A stretch of 64,000 bases of DNA from Dipylidium caninum (Eukaryota; Platyhelminthes; Cestoda; Cyclophyllidea; Dipylidiidae), in NCBI GenBank assembly GCA_017562135.1, contig QEYB01001497.1, positions 310,001 to 374,000 of the forward strand, given 5' to 3'. This document shows positions 60,262-64,000 of the stretch, piece by piece. A program made the translations under genes and the position numbers. The notes beneath the pieces are model-generated. The model worked only from the letters and a program-made list of their open reading frames with translations, was not told where the DNA came from and did not search any database. Every line of letters starts with the position of its first letter. Within the stretch, counting starts at the first letter, position 1.

Positions 60262-61610
60262 ATGAGTAACAACGGTTCAACACCGGCCTATGCTACCACA
60301 CTGCTACCCAATGCTGTCGAACCAGGCTCAATCCCACTTTTGGTGACCTTATGCATTATTACTGCCCTGACCGTCCTGGGAAATACGTTAGTTATTTCTG
60401 CTGTGCTCTTAGTGCACAAACTCCGGTGTCCAAATAACTTTCTAATCGTTAGTCTCGCCTGCAGCGACCTACTAGTCAGCATTATGGTGATGCCCTTCAG
60501 TACCTACTTGGAATATCGCCAGTACTGGGACTTGGGTGAAGTCGCTTGCGATATATTTATCGTATTCGATGTTTTTCTATGCACAGCTTCCATCTTGAAC
60601 CTTTGTGCAATAAGTATAGACCGGTATCTTGCGGTAACTCGGCCTTTCGTATACGTACATAAACGAACAACCAAAAGGATGCTAATAATGATTTTTATTG
60701 CCTGGCTGATCTCTGCACTGATAAGTGTCCCTCCAACATTTGGCTTTAAGGACGAGTTCTCTCCCGGAAAATGTGCTTATAGCAAAAATTTTATTTACCA
60801 AATTTATGCATGTCTTGGAGCTTTTTACATACCCCTTATAGTAATGTTAATATTGTACGGTCGCATTGTAATATTGGCTCGAAGAATTGTGAATCCGATC
60901 GCATTCGAGTGGCGTCAACAGCTGGTGATGAAAAACGCAATTCAATTCAAAATTATGCCGAATCACAAGATACTGACGAAGGTGTATTTGAGGATAAACC
61001 AAAAATATGCTGCTATCGCCCGAAAAAACAAGAATCTCTCAATTCTGCCGAGAAAACATTGGGCCCTAATGCATATAGTAATGTTCCTTCCAGTCATTCC
61101 AATGTCACCGCGCCAATTGTAAATATCATCGAGGCTCAGAACAGCCCCAAACCCAATAATTCACTTGATAAAGATACCAGTCCAGTGGATCAAATTCACC
61201 ATTTCAGCCGTTTGCCGCCGTTGAAACCTAGTCCTAGCGACACACTAAATGAAGACCCCAACAACGACTCCGAGCGCTCATCCACGGCTGTGGGTTTCCT
61301 CAGTCCCACCATGCAAAGGTCACAAGGACTATTCATGAGACAGCATCGTCCAAGTCTCCGCCCCAACACGGGAAATCTTCGACTTCGTACCCCCCTGTTA
61401 CGCGACCGAGCTTATTCTGTCAGCGTCTCCCAACTAAACCCCAAAAATACCAGAAGTAGTCTGTCATTTTTTTCCAAACAGCGTCTCAGTATTGTCCTAC
61501 ACCTCAAACGACCCGGAATTAAACGCTCCAGCGAGGCGAAAGCAATTCGTACTCTCGGAGTTATCATGGGAGTTTTCTGCATTTGTTGGCTACCATTTTT
61601 CATTATCGCT
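60262..61610 (+). CDS. Receptor 2 exon 1 (frame change near 60883)
   Basis: ATG 60262 starts a short glycosylatable N-terminus (MSNNGST). TM1-TM5 are read in one frame to about 60882; the third loop and TM6 are read in the next frame from about 60885. It ends in phase 0 at a perfect GTAAGT donor, at the same TM6 position as receptor 1. Confidence 0.85.
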
Positions 61611-64000
61611 GTAAGTATATTTCCTCTACATTGATTTCGTTTTAGTCCCTTTCCTCAGTCACATTTCATCATTAAAGCGAAGCTGTCATAGCAACGTCTT
61701 TCCCTCACTCTATGAGTCGATGTTCATGGCTACTTCACCGGTGGAGGTGGCATTAGACTTTATTATTCTCACTCAATTACTGTCTGATGACATCAACTCC
61801 CTCTGCCAGATATGACGTATACCCATTGTCTCTTCTTTTAGTAACTGCTGTCGTCAGCAGTCCTTCCTCCCTATTTGCACCTAGACATTTTTCTACTCCA
61901 CTAGACCTATGAATAGCATCACTTCTCTTCACATTTCCCACATATGATCATTTTGCGAGGCAGGAAATGAAATGAAGCGAAAAGTGGAGAGGAGTGGGAG
62001 GGAAAAGGGGCGCAGAGGAGAGGAGAGGAGGGGGAGGAGAGGCGTGGAAAAGGCTTAACCAGGTTCTAAACTAATTTTTACCCACTTAAACGTACTCCCT
62101 CTTTCCACCTCACATAGAACTGACGTTGACAAGGTTGAGTGTTTTTACATCTCTTCCAAACTGGCATGAGGCATGAAATGTTATGTGGTTTTCCTTTACC
62201 TCCAGAAAATTTTTCACAAAAAAATTCGTGAAAATTACTCATCTGTCACGCTCATCACGACTGCTAATTTCGTATGCGCAGGAGCTGTTGTCTGATGCTC
62301 CAGTCTCCGTTTAATCAGATCGCCCTGACGATAGTTCACGAGGCAGAAACGGTGAGAGGAAGAGAAAAGGCGCCATAGGACGGAAAGATGATAGTAAGAG
62401 AGAGAGAGAGATAGGAAGGAAGAACTCCTTTACTGCTCTTCTTTTCTTTGTCCTTTGGTGCGTTCACCTCTCATTTTGCAGAGCATTTCAATGCTGAAAT
62501 ATGTCAGGCAGACGCAGTTAACCGGAAGGGTGTAGAAATTATGTTATTGTTTGTATTTGCATTTACAAACAAGGCAGTTTATCCTCGTTAGGGGGGGGGG
62601 AGAGGAGGAGGATATCCGTTTAGTTTGAACTTTTACTTCGAATAAGTTGCCTCAATGAGGTCTGGTCTTTAATGAGAAATCTTCTCCCTCCTCCTTAATC
62701 CTCGGTCCGGCCTGCGGCTTCCCTCCATTTGTCCACTTCCCACCGAGGGGAGAAGAATTTGCCCCAATGGTTGTGTTCATGGAAGAGTCTCTGAGGCCTT
62801 CCTTCCTCGCTCCTCTCCCACCCCTCCCAACTTACCTCTCGACACCTGAAATCACACTCCGTTTAATGAAACGTGGGAACGTGGGTGGTTTTATCCTGGC
62901 CTTGTCAAATAAGTTGATTTTATACCCGGGGGCGGAACTACCGCAAATCTAATTAAAATTTAAAAGTATTAAATTAAAGTCTTTTTTGTTTTGACAAGTT
63001 GAATTAGAGTAACGCTTAAAAATCCCCTCCTCTTTTGCTGGCCGGATGAATGCGCATCGGAGCTGAGCCAAAAAGGAGGAAGGGACGAGAGTGTGGACGG
63101 AGGTTGCATAACTCTTGTGGACCATAGTAAAAGTAGAATAGAAAAAGCCTTCCGCCTTGGTAAAATACTTTCAAGGGGGGGGGAGTAAAAGGTTGTGTCG
63201 GTAACAAAGAAAAACAAAGGCAGGGAGGGAGGCACGGAGAGAGAGAGAGAGAGAGAGAGAGGAGCAAATGGATGGGATGAAATAAATCACTCCCGCCTCC
63301 TCTTCCACCTTCACAGCCATTGTAAACCATCAAAAGTCTATGACATTTTGCGCCCCTTCACCCGTTGCCCCAGCCGCACGTCTCCTCCTTCCCCTTTTCT
63401 TCCAAGCCTCTTTTCGCCTTTCAGTTGGGTCGACCTCTCTACAACTACATCCACAATACGGAGAAAGACATTGATCCTCGTCTCAACTCCTTCTTCCTCT
63501 GGCTCGGTGGGTGCGCTTACTCCTCTCTCTCTTCCCCTTTCTCTACTTCTTCCCATTTCACACCTTCCTACTGATTGGGAGGGGGAAAGGCCTAATCAGC
63601 CCCACTGGCATACACTTTTTCGGCAGAAGGAGGGAGGAGTTTGGGGATTGCTGGAAATACTTGCCGCGCTTTATTGTTAGTCTTATGATAAAAGTCGCCT
63701 CAGACGTTCATGTTGGTGTGGAGAGCGATGAGGAGGCGAGGGGGATTCACTCAGTGCCCTTCTCTATATCCTCTCTTTCCTGATTATCTTATTTTTCTAC
63801 TATTATGATTTGATTTGGGGGGAAGGTTAATTGGACAGGGGCAACAATATTAACTCTCCACGCTTCTCTTAAACGATCTTTCGTATGAGGCAATTTTCCG
63901 TACGGTTTCCTTCTCCTCCACCGCCAGTCGTTGCCCTCTTCCCACTCGCCTGCCTGCCTCCCTTCCTTCCTTCCTTTTCTCCTTCTCCTTTTTATTTTGC
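60262..64000 (+). CDS. Aminergic GPCR, 5-HT1/5-HT7-type (receptor 2), partial, with apparent frameshift
   Basis: A paralogue of receptor 1. Exon 1 (60262-61610) encodes the N-terminus to TM6 and exon 2 (63425-63506) encodes ECL3 and the TM7 start. The last exon with NPxxY lies beyond the window. Key residues are N41 (TM1), D69 (TM2), C96 and C171, Asp103 in TM3 (VFDVFLCT), DRY at 120-122, GAFYIP in TM5 and ICWLPFF in TM6. After LARR (about 60883) the coding frame moves by one base, and exon 1 is 1349 bp where 1350 would keep phase, so one base seems to be missing. The second half (third loop and TM6) is open and receptor-like for over 200 codons. This is either a sequencing error or a recent inactivating deletion. 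Ligand is probably serotonin, by resemblance only. Confidence 0.85.
62396..62411. repeat. (GA)n microsatellite
   Basis: Short GA run inside receptor 2 intron 1. Confidence 0.85.
63237..63262. repeat. (GA)n microsatellite
   Basis: About thirteen GA units inside receptor 2 intron 1. Confidence 0.9.
63425..63506 (+). CDS. Receptor 2 exon 2 (ECL3 and start of TM7)
   Basis: 82 bp, acceptor TCGCCTTTCAG, donor GTGGGT, phase 0 to phase 1. It encodes LGRPLYNYIHNTEKD and then LNSFFLWLG. Length, phases and the WLG end match receptor 1 exon 2. Confidence 0.88.
63507..64000 (+). other. Start of receptor 2 intron 2
   Basis: Non-coding to the window edge. It ends in a pyrimidine-rich CTTCC/CCTTT stretch. 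The final receptor exon is not present. Confidence 0.6.

Larger units (their letters stand above)
61611..63424 (+). other. Receptor 2 intron 1
   Basis: A 1.8 kb intron with a purine-rich tract at about 61970-62055, GA runs at 62396-62411 and 63237-63262, and a G10 run near 62591. No gene is seen in it. Confidence 0.5.

Noticed and set aside
60885..60988. 104-bp intron to explain the receptor 2 frame change
   Set aside because: It would remove an open, acidic third-loop segment that continues smoothly with the downstream frame, and its GTGAAT donor is weak. A single missing base is simpler.

Overview
The window is eukaryotic nuclear DNA from an invertebrate, most likely a parasitic flatworm; a cestode or trematode fits best, but the species cannot be fixed from the sequence. 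The evidence is intron-split genes with GT..AG junctions, several very short introns (30-38 bp) crowded at the 5' end of one gene, kilobase introns elsewhere, two aminergic GPCRs resembling invertebrate 5-HT1/5-HT7-type receptors, and many simple repeats and decayed dispersed repeats. Nothing looks bacterial or viral.

Layout. (1) About 1.36-22.0 kb, plus strand: a large multi-exon gene of unrecognised function. I rebuilt ten phase-compatible exons encoding about 586 residues, with a possible alternative last exon to 22.8 kb. Its introns carry an ~0.8 kb inverted repeat pair (2.69-3.51 and 9.37-10.17 kb) that brackets exons 2-4. (2) 22.8-32.4 kb: no gene I can support; random-looking ORFs, a GT microsatellite and G-runs. 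(3) 32.7-43.7 kb, plus strand: a complete three-exon serotonin-receptor-like GPCR (709 aa). Its first intron holds an apparently intronless gene for a 92-aa secreted, Cys-rich small protein (36.07-36.35 kb). Its second intron holds degenerate repeats marked by ATCGAT-rich motifs (39.3-42.1 kb). (4) 44.6-46.75 kb: a degenerate tandem array of ~0.5 kb units. 46.8-56.8 kb: no supported gene, but small direct and inverted repeats at 54.7-56.4 kb. (5) 56.85-60.02 kb, minus strand: a nine-exon RluA-family pseudouridine synthase, orthologous to RPUSD2 (516 aa predicted). (6) 60.26 kb to beyond the right edge, plus strand: a second aminergic GPCR, a paralogue of the first with the same two intron positions and an equal 82-bp TM7 exon. 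Its first exon has an apparent one-base deletion after TM5, and its last exon lies outside the window.

Functional reading. The two receptors are probably an old local duplication of a biogenic-amine receptor, later separated by repeat-rich DNA and the oppositely oriented RPUSD2 gene. RPUSD2 and the second receptor start head-to-head only 240 bp apart. Exon structures were derived by hand from splice signals, phase continuity and family resemblance; no alignment or transcript data were available.
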